Part shown: positions 21,135 through 29,557 of the stretch, in pieces
Position numbering within the stretch: position 1 is the stretch's first letter
How the letters are laid out: every line of letters begins with the position of its first letter
Assembly: GCA_024692955.1 (NCBI GenBank)
Contig: JAILLW010000089.1
Coordinates: forward strand, 1-62,869
Length of the DNA stretch: 62,869 nucleotides
From: Lachnospiraceae bacterium
GTDB lineage: Bacteria; Bacillota; Clostridia; Lachnospirales; Lachnospiraceae
Direction: 5' to 3'
Notes under the pieces: model-generated
What the model saw: the letters and a program-made list of their open reading frames with translations, nothing else
Database searches by the model: none
Told to the model about the DNA's origin: nothing
Position numbers and translations under genes: made by a program

Positions 21135-23450
21135 ATGAAATTCAGTAACGGATGTTGGATCTTTAAGGAAGGAGTATCCTGCTTTTCACCGAAGGAGGTA
21201 TACAGCGTAAACTGCGGGGAGGAAGGAAAATGTACCGCGGTACGGCTGACCCTTCCGACTTATTTTGTCACAAGCCGCGGAGACACCCTCGGAAATGTGA
21301 ACCTGACCATGGAGATCACCTCCGTGGCAAAGGAGGTATTCCGGATCCGGACCTGGCATTACAGGGGGCAGGTACGGGAAGAACCTTCCTTTGAACTGTT
21401 TCAGAAGGACCTTCTTCCGCTCGAGGTAAAGGACGGCGAAGAGGAGCTTCGGATCTCTTCGGGCTCTTTGACCATGGTTTTTCAGAAGAACCCCTTCTCC
21501 CTTATCTTCCTTCGGGGAAAGGAAGTGATCACAAAAGTTACGGGCAGGGATCTTGCCCTTATGAAAACGGATTGGAAAGGGCTTCCCTACGATGATTCCG
21601 ATGCGGAAGATACCTATATGCGGCAGATGCTCTCCCTGGGAGTCGGGGAACTTGTCTACGGAATGGGAGAACATTTCACGCCTTTTGTAAAGAACGGCCA
21701 AAGTTTGGATATCTGGAACGCGGACGGAGGCACTTCCACGGAGCAGGCTTATAAAAACATTCCCTTCTTCCTTACAAATAAAGGATACGGGGTATTTGTG
21801 AACCATCCGGAAAGAGTTTCCTTTGAGGTGGCCACGGAGATGGTTACGAAGACCCAGTTTTCCGTAAAGGGCGGATATCTCGATTATTTCTTTATCAACG
21901 GGCCCACCATGAAGGAAGTGCTGACGCGCTATACGGACCTTACCGGGAAGCCGTCTCTTCCGGCGCCATGGACCTTCGGTCTCTGGCTTTCGACCTCCTT
22001 TACAACGAATTACGATGAAAAAACGGTCATGAGCTTTATAGACGGAATGTTCGAACGCGGGATCCCGCTTCGGACCTTCCATTTCGACTGCTTCTGGATG
22101 AAGGAGTTCCACTGGTGCGATTTTACCTGGGACAGCCGTGTATTTCCGGATCCGAAGGGGCTGCTTTCGAGGATAAAGGCAAAGGGTCTCAATATCTGCG
22201 TCTGGATCAATCCTTATATCGGACAGGATGCCGATATCTTCGAAGAAGGCCTGGAAAAAGGCTATTTCCTGAAAAGAACGGACGGAAGCATCTGGCAGTG
22301 GGATATGTGGCAGCCGGGTATGGCTCTTGTGGACTTTACGAATCCGGAGGCCTGGAAATGGTACCAGAGCAAGCTTTCCGAGCTTCTTGAGACCGGTGTC
22401 GACTGCTTTAAGACGGATTTCGGAGAGAGGATCCCCGTGAAGGATGTGGTCTGGTATGACGGTTCCGAACCGGAGAAAATGCACAATTATTATACCTTCC
22501 TCTATAATAAGTGCGTTTATGAACTTCTGTGTGAAAAGCGCGGAAAAGAGGATGCGGTACTCTTTGCGCGGTCTGCGACGGCGGGCGGTCAGCGCTTCCC
22601 GGTACACTGGGGCGGAGACTGCTGGTCGGATTACGAATCCATGGAGGAAAGCCTGCGCGGCGGTCTTTCGCTTTTGATGAGCGGATTCGGCTACTGGGCG
22701 CACGATATCGGCGGGTTCGAGAACACCTCCACGGCGGATGTATACAAACGCTGGGTGGCATTCGGGCTGCTGTCCTCGCATTCGAGGCTTCACGGGAGCT
22801 CTTCCTACCGCGTGCCCTGGGTTTATGACGAGGAAGCGGTGGATGTGGTACGGTTCTTTACACGTCTGAAAGCAAAGCTGATGCCCTATCTGTATAAAGA
22901 GGCGATCAGGACCTCCGAAACGGGTATCCCGATGATGCGCTCGATGATCCTTGAATACACGGAGGATCCCGCCTGCCGTTATCTTGATCATCAGTATATG
23001 CTCGGGGATTCCATCCTTGTTTCTCCGATCTTCAACGATCAGGGGATCGCGGAATATTATCTTCCGGAAGGAAAATGGACGAATTTTCTCAATGACGAGG
23101 AATATGAAGGCGGGCGGTATATCAGGGAGAGGCATTCCTACCTGAGTATACCGATGCTGGTAAAAGAAAATTCCGTCATCGTGCTCGGAGACAGCTCCGA
23201 CGGTCCGGACTATGATTACGCGGATAATGCCGAGATCAGGATCTATGCTCCGACGGACGGCTGCAGGATCGAAGAGACGGTATATGATATGGATAAGAAT
23301 CCCGTGATCGGGATCAAAGTTTCGAGGATCGCGAGCAATGTGCTTGTTTCCGTAAAAACATCGAAAAAATGCAGGATAAGGCTCGTAAATCTCTGCCCGG
23401 AGGTATTTGAGGTCGAAAAGGATACGGAACTCAACATTTCGATCAAGTAA
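21135..23450 (+). CDS. Glycoside hydrolase family 31 (alpha-xylosidase/alpha-glucosidase)
   Basis: A 771-residue retaining alpha-glycosidase. The nucleophile signature CFKTDFGERIP (Asp428) is the form seen in alpha-xylosidases of the YicI type, and the acid/base lies in HWGGDCWSDYESM (Asp495). An N-terminal beta domain (about 1-250), a TIM barrel (about 270-600) and C-terminal beta domains follow the family plan. There is no signal peptide, so it acts in the cytoplasm on imported oligosaccharides, possibly xyloglucan-derived isoprimeverose. No transporter or regulator lies beside it. The alpha-xylosidase over alpha-glucosidase choice rests on the KTDFGE motif. Confidence 0.9.
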   Translation: MKFSNGCWIFKEGVSCFSPKEVYSVNCGEEGKCTAVRLTLPTYFVTSRGDTLGNVNLTMEITSVAKEVFRIRTWHYRGQVREEPSFELFQKDLLPLEVKDGEEELRISSGSLTMVFQKNPFSLIFLRGKEVITKVTGRDLALMKTDWKGLPYDDSDAEDTYMRQMLSLGVGELVYGMGEHFTPFVKNGQSLDIWNADGGTSTEQAYKNIPFFLTNKGYGVFVNHPERVSFEVATEMVTKTQFSVKGGYLDYFFINGPTMKEVLTRYTDLTGKPSLPAPWTFGLWLSTSFTTNYDEKTVMSFIDGMFERGIPLRTFHFDCFWMKEFHWCDFTWDSRVFPDPKGLLSRIKAKGLNICVWINPYIGQDADIFEEGLEKGYFLKRTDGSIWQWDMWQPGMALVDFTNPEAWKWYQSKLSELLETGVDCFKTDFGERIPVKDVVWYDGSEPEKMHNYYTFLYNKCVYELLCEKRGKEDAVLFARSATAGGQRFPVHWGGDCWSDYESMEESLRGGLSLLMSGFGYWAHDIGGFENTSTADVYKRWVAFGLLSSHSRLHGSSSYRVPWVYDEEAVDVVRFFTRLKAKLMPYLYKEAIRTSETGIPMMRSMILEYTEDPACRYLDHQYMLGDSILVSPIFNDQGIAEYYLPEGKWTNFLNDEEYEGGRYIRERHSYLSIPMLVKENSVIVLGDSSDGPDYDYADNAEIRIYAPTDGCRIEETVYDMDKNPVIGIKVSRIASNVLVSVKTSKKCRIRLVNLCPEVFEVEKDTELNISIK

Positions 23451-23457
23451 GGCACGA

Positions 23458-24411
23458 ATGAATTATATTGTATTAGATCTTGAATGGAACCAATCGAACA
23501 CGGGAAGAGAACCGGAAGTAAAGGAACTGCCCTTTGAAGTCATTGACGTCGGTGCGATCCGGATGGATGAAGACGGACGGATGATCGGCGAATTCAATCA
23601 ACTCGTTAAGCCTCAGGTGTACCAGAATATGCACCGGATCACAAGCCGGATCATTCACCTTCATATGCAGGATCTTCTGAGGGGACAGCCTTTTCCCGAA
23701 GTAATGAAGGAATTCCTTGAGTTCTGCGGGGAGGATTACCTGCTCTGTACCTGGGGAACCATGGATATCGGCGAATTCCAGCGGAATATGAAATTCTTCG
23801 GAATGGATACCTTTTCCGACGGTCCCTTAAAGTTTCTGGATGTTCAGAAGCTTTTCAGCATCGCCTTTGAAGACGGAAAATCCAGACGGTCTCTGGAATA
23901 TGCCATCGATTTTCTGAAGATTGAAAAGGATATTCCTTTTCACAGAGCCTTTTCGGATGCTTATTATACCGGAAAGGTCTTCGCCCTTATCCCGAAGGAG
24001 ACCAGAGTCTATTATTCCTTCGATACCTATGTGGTCCCGCAGAGCAAGGAAGAGGAGGTTTTCGCGGAATTTCCGACCTATATGAAATATATCTCCCGGG
24101 AATTCGGAGACCGACACAGCGCGATGGAGGACAAAGAGGTATCCTCGACGAGATGCTATCTGTGTAATAAGAACCTCAGGAAAAAGATCCGCTGGTTCTC
24201 CACGAACAGCGGGAAGCACTATTATGCGGCGGCCGAGTGTCCGGTACACGGCCCGATGAAGTTCAAGGCAAGAGTCCGGAAGGCGGAAACCGGCGGTGTC
24301 TACATCGTGAAGACATCCAAGTTTATTCCGGAGGAAAAGCTGAAGGAACTGGGAGAGCGGCGCGCCGAGATGGTGAAAAAGAAAAAGGAAAAGAGAAAAG
24401 GACAGTCCTAG
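23458..24411 (+). CDS. 3'-5' exonuclease, DEDDh family, with C-terminal Cys-rich region
   Basis: A 317-residue protein beginning MNYIVLDLEWNQ, where Asp and Glu are the first DEDD metal ligands. HRAFSDAYYTGKVF at about residues 163-176 supplies the later His and Asp. This matches the KapD/ERI-1-like exonuclease group acting on RNA or DNA 3' ends. After the catalytic part comes a small cysteine-bearing region (CYLCNKNLRKK, then ECPVHG) that could bind zinc, and a highly basic Lys/Arg tail. The start at 23458 follows the GH31 stop by 7 bp. Its last 4 bp are shared with the convergent trmB gene. Confidence 0.82.
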   Translation: MNYIVLDLEWNQSNTGREPEVKELPFEVIDVGAIRMDEDGRMIGEFNQLVKPQVYQNMHRITSRIIHLHMQDLLRGQPFPEVMKEFLEFCGEDYLLCTWGTMDIGEFQRNMKFFGMDTFSDGPLKFLDVQKLFSIAFEDGKSRRSLEYAIDFLKIEKDIPFHRAFSDAYYTGKVFALIPKETRVYYSFDTYVVPQSKEEEVFAEFPTYMKYISREFGDRHSAMEDKEVSSTRCYLCNKNLRKKIRWFSTNSGKHYYAAAECPVHGPMKFKARVRKAETGGVYIVKTSKFIPEEKLKELGERRAEMVKKKKEKRKGQS

Positions 24412-24423
24412 GGCTGTTCTTTT
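24396..24423. terminator. Hairpin spanning the overlapping ends of two convergent genes
   Basis: AAAAGGACAG (24396-24405) pairs with CTGTTCTTTT (24414-24423) with one G-T pair, and the inner TCC/GGG extends the stem. Both stop codons lie in the shared CTAG at the loop. T-rich sequence follows on each strand, so it can end both transcripts. Confidence 0.72.
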
Positions 24424-25055
24424 ACTATGATATATTTACAGATCGGGTTTCCGAGGGCGGAAAACTTTTCTTCATACTCTGTCATGATATTTCCCTCGTT
24501 CATTTCCGGATCATGATGCAGATCGTAGGTTAGCTTCAATATGGTCCAGCCCGACTTTCCGGCTTCTTCCACCGCAAAATCAAAGAGTTCGCGGTTATCG
24601 GTCTTAAATTCCACAAGGCCGTCTTTTTTCAGAAACTGCTCATAGCGCGAAAGAAACCTTCCGGAGGGCAGACGCCGCTTTGCATGACGGTCTTTCGGCC
24701 ATGGATCGGAAAAGTTGAGATAGATCCGGTCCACCTCGTCCTTCCCGAATACTCCGAGGAGATCCTCCGCGTCCATACGGATGAGCTTCAGATTCGGAAG
24801 AGGAGCCTCCTCCATCTTCTGGATCACCCTGAGAAGGACACTGGAGAATTTTTCGATCCCCACATAGTTGATCCCGGGATTCTGTGCTGCCAGGGTATAA
24901 AGAAACTGTCCCTTGCCCGTTCCGATCTCGATCCGCAGGGGATGATCGTTTCCGAAGAGCCGGCTCCAGTTTCCTTTTTCATGATGGGGCTCATCCACCA
25001 CAAATTCACTTTCGGCGATCCGGTCCCTTGATCCGGGTACATTGCGTAATCTCAT
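24408..25055 (-). CDS. trmB: tRNA (guanine(46)-N(7))-methyltransferase
   Basis: TrmB methylates N7 of G46 in the tRNA variable loop using S-adenosylmethionine. The 215 residues include the cofactor motif LRIEIGTGKGQFL and the family signature NFSDPWPKDRHAKRRL. The length is normal. It is transcribed divergently from the carboxypeptidase gene and ends tail to tail with the exonuclease gene. Confidence 0.96.
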   Translation of the reverse strand: MRLRNVPGSRDRIAESEFVVDEPHHEKGNWSRLFGNDHPLRIEIGTGKGQFLYTLAAQNPGINYVGIEKFSSVLLRVIQKMEEAPLPNLKLIRMDAEDLLGVFGKDEVDRIYLNFSDPWPKDRHAKRRLPSGRFLSRYEQFLKKDGLVEFKTDNRELFDFAVEEAGKSGWTILKLTYDLHHDPEMNEGNIMTEYEEKFSALGNPICKYIIVKEQP

Positions 25056-25092
25056 GGTCTTACTTGCTTATCCTTTCGGGATTGGGTAAACT

Positions 25093-26529
25093 ATGCGTAT
25101 GAAAAAAGCTTTGTCCGTATTCTTAAGTCTGCTCTGCATACTGCTTTATCATACCACAACAGCCTATGCCCTGCCAGCGGATCCGGCACCGGAGACGGAG
25201 GAAGAGGAAACCGCCGTTGTGGAAACGAATCTGATCCCGAACTGGCCCACAGGCCCGGAACTGAACGCGGAAGCCGCGATCCTTATGGATGCGGATTCCG
25301 GGATCATCCTCTATGCGAAAAATATCCATAAACATATGTATCCGGCAAGTACGACGAAGATGATGACGGCGCTTCTTGCGGCGGAACACTGCAAAATGGA
25401 GGAAACGGTCACTTTTTCGCATGACGCGGTATTTTCGCTGGAACAGGGGAGCTCCAATATCGGGATCGATCCAGGCCAGTCGATGCCGATGGTGGAATGC
25501 CTGTACGGACTGATGGTGGCTTCGGCCAATGAAGTGGCAAACGCCGTGGCGGAGCATGTGGCGGGGAGTATTGATGAATTCGCGAAGATGATGAACGGCC
25601 GGGCGAAGGAGCTCGGGCTTAAGGATACACATTATACGAACGCAAACGGACTGTTTGACGAGGAACATTACACTTCCGCATATGATCTTGCGGTGGTGGC
25701 GAACGCTTTTTTTGAAAACGAGTATCTTTCAAGGATCGGAAACACGCCGTCCTATCATTTTGAGGCGACGAAAACCCAGCCGGATGATTTTTATGTCCGT
25801 AACAAGCACAAGCTGATCAGCGGGGAGATCCCTTATGAAGGGATCAAAGGAGGGAAGACCGGCTATACCTCCGAGGCGGGCGAAACGCTGGTCACCATGG
25901 CGGAACAGAAGGGACTCCGGCTGATCTGCGTAATCCTGAACGAGGTTTCACCGGATCAGTTCAATGACACGGTCAGGCTTTTCGACTACGGTTTCGGAAG
26001 CTTCGCGAGGGTAAAGGTGGCGGATCATGAGACCGGCTATACCATCGCGGGAAACGAGTTTTTCCCTACCAGCATCGATATCCTCGGGAGCTCCGAGAGA
26101 ATGCTTTCCCTGAATACGGAGGACAGTATCGTGATGCCGAAGAACATCACCTTCGATAATCTGACCTCAAAGCTGGACTATGATACCGAAGCGTCAAATG
26201 ACGCTGCCTATATCGATTATTATTACCATGGTGTTTATCTTGGCCACGGAACGATCAATTATCTTACGGAGCAGGATACAAAGGAACTGATCAAGAACGG
26301 CGTCCTGCCGATCCGGGACAACGGTCCCGAAAAAAATGAAAAAAATGAACAAAAACCTATTTTCATTAATATAGTTTCTGTGGTATATTATGTTTTAGGC
26401 TTTGGAGCCGCGGTTGTTTTCATCAGTTTCGTATACGCGATCATCGTGAATTACAACCTGTTTGAAAGCATCAAACGGCGAAGGGCTTTAAGAAAAAAAC
26501 GCAGAAGGGGGAACGATCTTACCTTCTGA
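25093..26529 (+). CDS. D-alanyl-D-alanine carboxypeptidase (DacF/PBP5 type)
   Basis: A 478-residue penicillin-binding protein that trims the terminal D-Ala of peptidoglycan stem peptides outside the membrane. A signal peptide covers about residues 1-26. The active-site motifs are SxxK in ASTTKMMTALLA, SxN in VASANEVANAV and KTG in GGKTGYTSEAG. A beta-rich C-terminal domain follows. Unlike the amphipathic anchor of E. coli PBP5, it ends with a true membrane segment (VSVVYYVLGFGAAVVFISFV) and a basic cytosolic tail. It is followed directly by tRNA-Pro. Confidence 0.93.
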   Translation: MRMKKALSVFLSLLCILLYHTTTAYALPADPAPETEEEETAVVETNLIPNWPTGPELNAEAAILMDADSGIILYAKNIHKHMYPASTTKMMTALLAAEHCKMEETVTFSHDAVFSLEQGSSNIGIDPGQSMPMVECLYGLMVASANEVANAVAEHVAGSIDEFAKMMNGRAKELGLKDTHYTNANGLFDEEHYTSAYDLAVVANAFFENEYLSRIGNTPSYHFEATKTQPDDFYVRNKHKLISGEIPYEGIKGGKTGYTSEAGETLVTMAEQKGLRLICVILNEVSPDQFNDTVRLFDYGFGSFARVKVADHETGYTIAGNEFFPTSIDILGSSERMLSLNTEDSIVMPKNITFDNLTSKLDYDTEASNDAAYIDYYYHGVYLGHGTINYLTEQDTKELIKNGVLPIRDNGPEKNEKNEQKPIFINIVSVVYYVLGFGAAVVFISFVYAIIVNYNLFESIKRRRALRKKRRRGNDLTF

Positions 26530-26533
26530 AAAA

Positions 26534-26607
26534 CGGCGCGTGGCTCAGTTTGGTAGAGCGCTGCGTTCGGGACGCAGAGGCCGCAGGTTCAAATCCTGTC
26601 GCGCCGA
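26534..26607 (+). tRNA. tRNA-Pro (anticodon CGG)
   Basis: A 74-nt cloverleaf. The acceptor arms CGGCGCG (26534-26540) and CGCGCCG (26600-26606) pair fully. The D arm is GCTC/GAGC, the anticodon stem is CTGCG/CGCAG with loop TTCGGGA, giving anticodon CGG at 26568-26570 followed by G37. The T arm is GCAGG/CCTGT with loop TTCAAAT. The discriminator base is A and the CCA end is not encoded. It decodes CCG. Confidence 0.96.
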
Positions 26608-26618
26608 TCCGTGATCCG

Positions 26619-26649
26619 AAGGGTTCGAGAGATTCGAACCCTTTTTTTA
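26619..26649 (+). terminator. Intrinsic terminator after tRNA-Pro
   Basis: AGGGTTCGA (26620-26628) and TCGAACCCT (26634-26642) form a perfect 9-bp stem with a 5-base loop, followed by TTTTTT. Confidence 0.92.
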
Positions 26650-26720
26650 TTTAATTGCCGCTTTTTGCGTGATATAATTCAGGTATCATCTGAAGGTCTC
26701 ATTTGAAAAGGAGGATCACT

Positions 26721-27365
26721 ATGGATATGAAAGTAATGAACAAGCTCAGCTACGGTCTGTTTGTTCTGACTGCCACGGAAGAGGGCAAAGATAACGGCTG
26801 CATCACGAATACGGCAGCCCAGGTGACCACGACCCCGAACCGTGTCACGATCGCGGTAAATAAAGATAACTATACTCACGGGATGATCATGCGGACAAAG
26901 GCCTGCAACATCTCCATCATCAGCGAGGATGCGGAATTTGAGATGTTCCGGCAGTTCGGCTTTCAGTCCGGCGCGAATGTGGATAAGTTTTCGGAGGAGT
27001 CCGGCATCTGGATGAAGGAGAATAAAGCCTTCTGCAGGCGTGCCGCCAACGGTGTCCTGTATATCGCAAAGGGCTGCAATGCCTACCTTTCCCTGTATGT
27101 GACGGATACGGTTGATCTGGGTACGCACACGCTCTTCATCTGCGATGTGGTAAACGGGGAGATCCTTTCGGAGGTTCCCTCCGCCACCTATGCTTATTAT
27201 CATGCGCATATCAAGACGCAGGTTCAGAAGGTCGGCACGACTCCGGAGGGCAAGACGGTCTGGAAATGCAAGATCTGCGGCTATGAATATGTGGGTGACG
27301 AGCTTCCGGAGGACTTCATCTGTCCCGTATGCAAACACCCCGCTTCGGACTTTGAAAAGATCTGA
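26721..27365 (+). CDS. Flavin reductase-rubredoxin fusion (high-molecular-weight rubredoxin)
   Basis: A 214-residue fusion. Residues 1 to about 150 resemble the flavin reductase (FMN-binding split barrel) family (KLSYGLFVLTAT, then NGCITNTAAQVT). The C-terminus from about 165 is a rubredoxin with both iron-binding Cys pairs, CKICGYEYVGDELPEDF and CPVCKHPASDFEKI. Such proteins in anaerobes pass electrons from NAD(P)H to flavodiiron proteins or other oxygen and peroxide reductases. The ATG at 26721 has an ideal AAAGGAGG site; the frame could be extended to a TTG at 26703. It is followed by an amylase gene 37 bp away, probably without functional link. Confidence 0.9.
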   Translation: MDMKVMNKLSYGLFVLTATEEGKDNGCITNTAAQVTTTPNRVTIAVNKDNYTHGMIMRTKACNISIISEDAEFEMFRQFGFQSGANVDKFSEESGIWMKENKAFCRRAANGVLYIAKGCNAYLSLYVTDTVDLGTHTLFICDVVNGEILSEVPSATYAYYHAHIKTQVQKVGTTPEGKTVWKCKICGYEYVGDELPEDFICPVCKHPASDFEKI

Positions 27366-27401
27366 GGGACAAGATCGCGAAAAGTAAGGAGATGATCCGC
27401 T

Positions 27402-29540
27402 ATGGACTATGCATATATGTCACGTTCCGATTTTAACCGGCGTTACATCAATGACATGAAACCGGTGCTGAACAAAAAGGCCGTTTTTTCCGATACGACG
27501 GAGAATTATATCAGCCCCGCGGAACCGAATCCCTACTCAAGAGTCACGATCCGGTTAAGGGTCGCTTCCCATAATATCGATAAAGCCTATCTGATCCATC
27601 AGGATTTCAGGTATGAGATGTTCCCTGCGGAAACGGAGGATCCGTTTGATTATCTTGAAACCGAAGTTGAGATGGAGGACGAGGAGTTTTCCTATTATTT
27701 CCGGCTGGAGATCGGAAAGCTCGTCTATGTCTATGATATCAGCGGAGTCCATAAGCATACGTCACCCGAAATGTATTTCCGGATCATTCCCGGCTTTTCG
27801 ACCCCGAAATGGGCAAAGGGCGCGGTCATGTATCAGATCTACGTCGACCGTTTCGCGAACGGGGATATCGATAATGATGTTCTGTCGAACGAGTATGAAT
27901 ACATTCATGAAAAGACCGTGCGGGTAACGGACTGGGACAAGTATCCCGCCACCATGGGTGTTCGCGAATTCTACGGCGGTGATCTGAAAGGGGTCCTTGA
28001 CAAGATGGATTATCTTTCGGATCTGGGGATCGACGTGATCTACTTCAATCCTCTTTTCGTATCTCCTTCGAATCACAAATATGATATTCAGGATTATGAC
28101 TATATCGATCCCCATTTCGGAAGACTTATGTCGGACCACGGGGAGCTGCTCCGTGAGGACCAGCATGAGAACCGGGAGGCCACCCGCTATATCAACCGGG
28201 TAACGAACCCCGAAAATCTGGAGTCCGCGAACCGGATGTTCATCAAAGTGGTGGAAGAAGCGCATAAACGGGGGATACGGGTGATCCTGGACGGGGTATT
28301 CAACCATTGCGGATCCTTCAATAAATGGCTTGACGGGGAGAGGATCTATGAGAACGCGCCCGGGTATGAAAAAGGCGCATTCATCGAGAAGGACAGTCCC
28401 TACCACAATTACTTCAGGTTCAGTAATGAAAATGCTTTTCCGTACAACAAAACCTATGACGGCTGGTGGGGACATGATACCCTTCCGAAGCTGAATTATG
28501 AGAATTCCAGAGAACTCTTCTACTATATCATGTCCATCGCGGCCAAGTGGGTGTCTCCGCCCTTCAACGCGGACGGCTGGCGTCTGGATGTTGCCGCGGA
28601 TCTCGGGTACAGCCCGGAGTACAACCATTATTTCTGGCGGGAATTCCGGCGGGCGGTGCGCAACGCGAATCCCCAGGCCATCGTGATCGCAGAGCATTAC
28701 GGATCCCCGAGAGACTGGCTCAACGGCAGGGAATGGGATACCGTGATGAACTATGATGCCTTTATGGAGCCGGTCACCTGGTTCCTGACGGGGATGCAGA
28801 AGCACAGCGATGATTTCCGCGAGGATCTACTCGGCAATTCCGAAAGCTTCATCGGGGCGATGAGCCATCATATGGCTGACTTTACGACCCCTTCGCTCCT
28901 TATCGCGATGAACGAGCTTTCTAATCATGACCACTCGAGGTTCCTTACACGGACGAACCGGACGGTGGGAAGGACCAACTCCCTGGGACCGGAGGCGGCC
29001 AATAAGGGGATCAACAAAGCCGTTATGCGGGAGGCGGTCGTTATGCAGTTTACCTGGCCCGGCGCACCGACGATCTATTACGGGGACGAGGCCGGAGTCT
29101 GCGGGTGGACGGATCCCGATAACCGCAGGACCTACCCCTGGGGCCATGAAGATAAAGAAATGATTGCCTTTCATAAGGAGATGATCCGGATCCACAAAGA
29201 GAACCGGGAGCTGATCTTCGGTTCTCTGAAGTATCTTTACAACGATTACAATTTTCTCTCTTACGGGCGCTTTACCCGTGATGCGGCCTGCGTGATACTG
29301 ATCAATAATGACGAAAAGGGCATCCATCAGGAGATCAAGGTATGGCAGCTCGGGATCCCGAAAGAATGTGAGATGAAAGTTCTGATGTTTTCGAGGGAAG
29401 ACGGCTATACCACCCTGAAGCCGTCGCTTACCGTGACCGGCGGGAGAGTGGCGGTGGATATGCCGAAGACCTCGGCCATGATCCTCAGGTATTCGAAGAA
29501 GGAAAAGGAAAACAGAGGATTTTTCGGGATCGGAAGGTAA
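27402..29540 (+). CDS. Glycoside hydrolase family 13 alpha-amylase/neopullulanase-like
   Basis: A 712-residue GH13 enzyme acting on alpha-1,4/1,6 glucans. An N-terminal beta-sandwich domain (about 1-130, like CBM34) precedes the barrel. Catalytic motifs are DGVFNHCG, GWRLDVAAD (nucleophile Asp396), VIAEHYG (acid/base Glu431) and NHDHSRF (Asp510). The N-terminal domain and layout recall cyclomaltodextrinases and neopullulanases. No signal peptide is present, so it is cytoplasmic and probably handles imported maltodextrins or storage glycogen. AAGGAG precedes the ATG. Confidence 0.9.
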   Translation: MDYAYMSRSDFNRRYINDMKPVLNKKAVFSDTTENYISPAEPNPYSRVTIRLRVASHNIDKAYLIHQDFRYEMFPAETEDPFDYLETEVEMEDEEFSYYFRLEIGKLVYVYDISGVHKHTSPEMYFRIIPGFSTPKWAKGAVMYQIYVDRFANGDIDNDVLSNEYEYIHEKTVRVTDWDKYPATMGVREFYGGDLKGVLDKMDYLSDLGIDVIYFNPLFVSPSNHKYDIQDYDYIDPHFGRLMSDHGELLREDQHENREATRYINRVTNPENLESANRMFIKVVEEAHKRGIRVILDGVFNHCGSFNKWLDGERIYENAPGYEKGAFIEKDSPYHNYFRFSNENAFPYNKTYDGWWGHDTLPKLNYENSRELFYYIMSIAAKWVSPPFNADGWRLDVAADLGYSPEYNHYFWREFRRAVRNANPQAIVIAEHYGSPRDWLNGREWDTVMNYDAFMEPVTWFLTGMQKHSDDFREDLLGNSESFIGAMSHHMADFTTPSLLIAMNELSNHDHSRFLTRTNRTVGRTNSLGPEAANKGINKAVMREAVVMQFTWPGAPTIYYGDEAGVCGWTDPDNRRTYPWGHEDKEMIAFHKEMIRIHKENRELIFGSLKYLYNDYNFLSYGRFTRDAACVILINNDEKGIHQEIKVWQLGIPKECEMKVLMFSREDGYTTLKPSLTVTGGRVAVDMPKTSAMILRYSKKEKENRGFFGIGR

Positions 29541-29557
29541 AAGGGAGGAAGACATCT

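Noticed and set aside
21186-23135. A 649-codon open frame on the minus strand opposite the GH31 gene
   Set aside because: It is the antisense shadow of a gene with complete catalytic motifs and lacks any recognisable domain.
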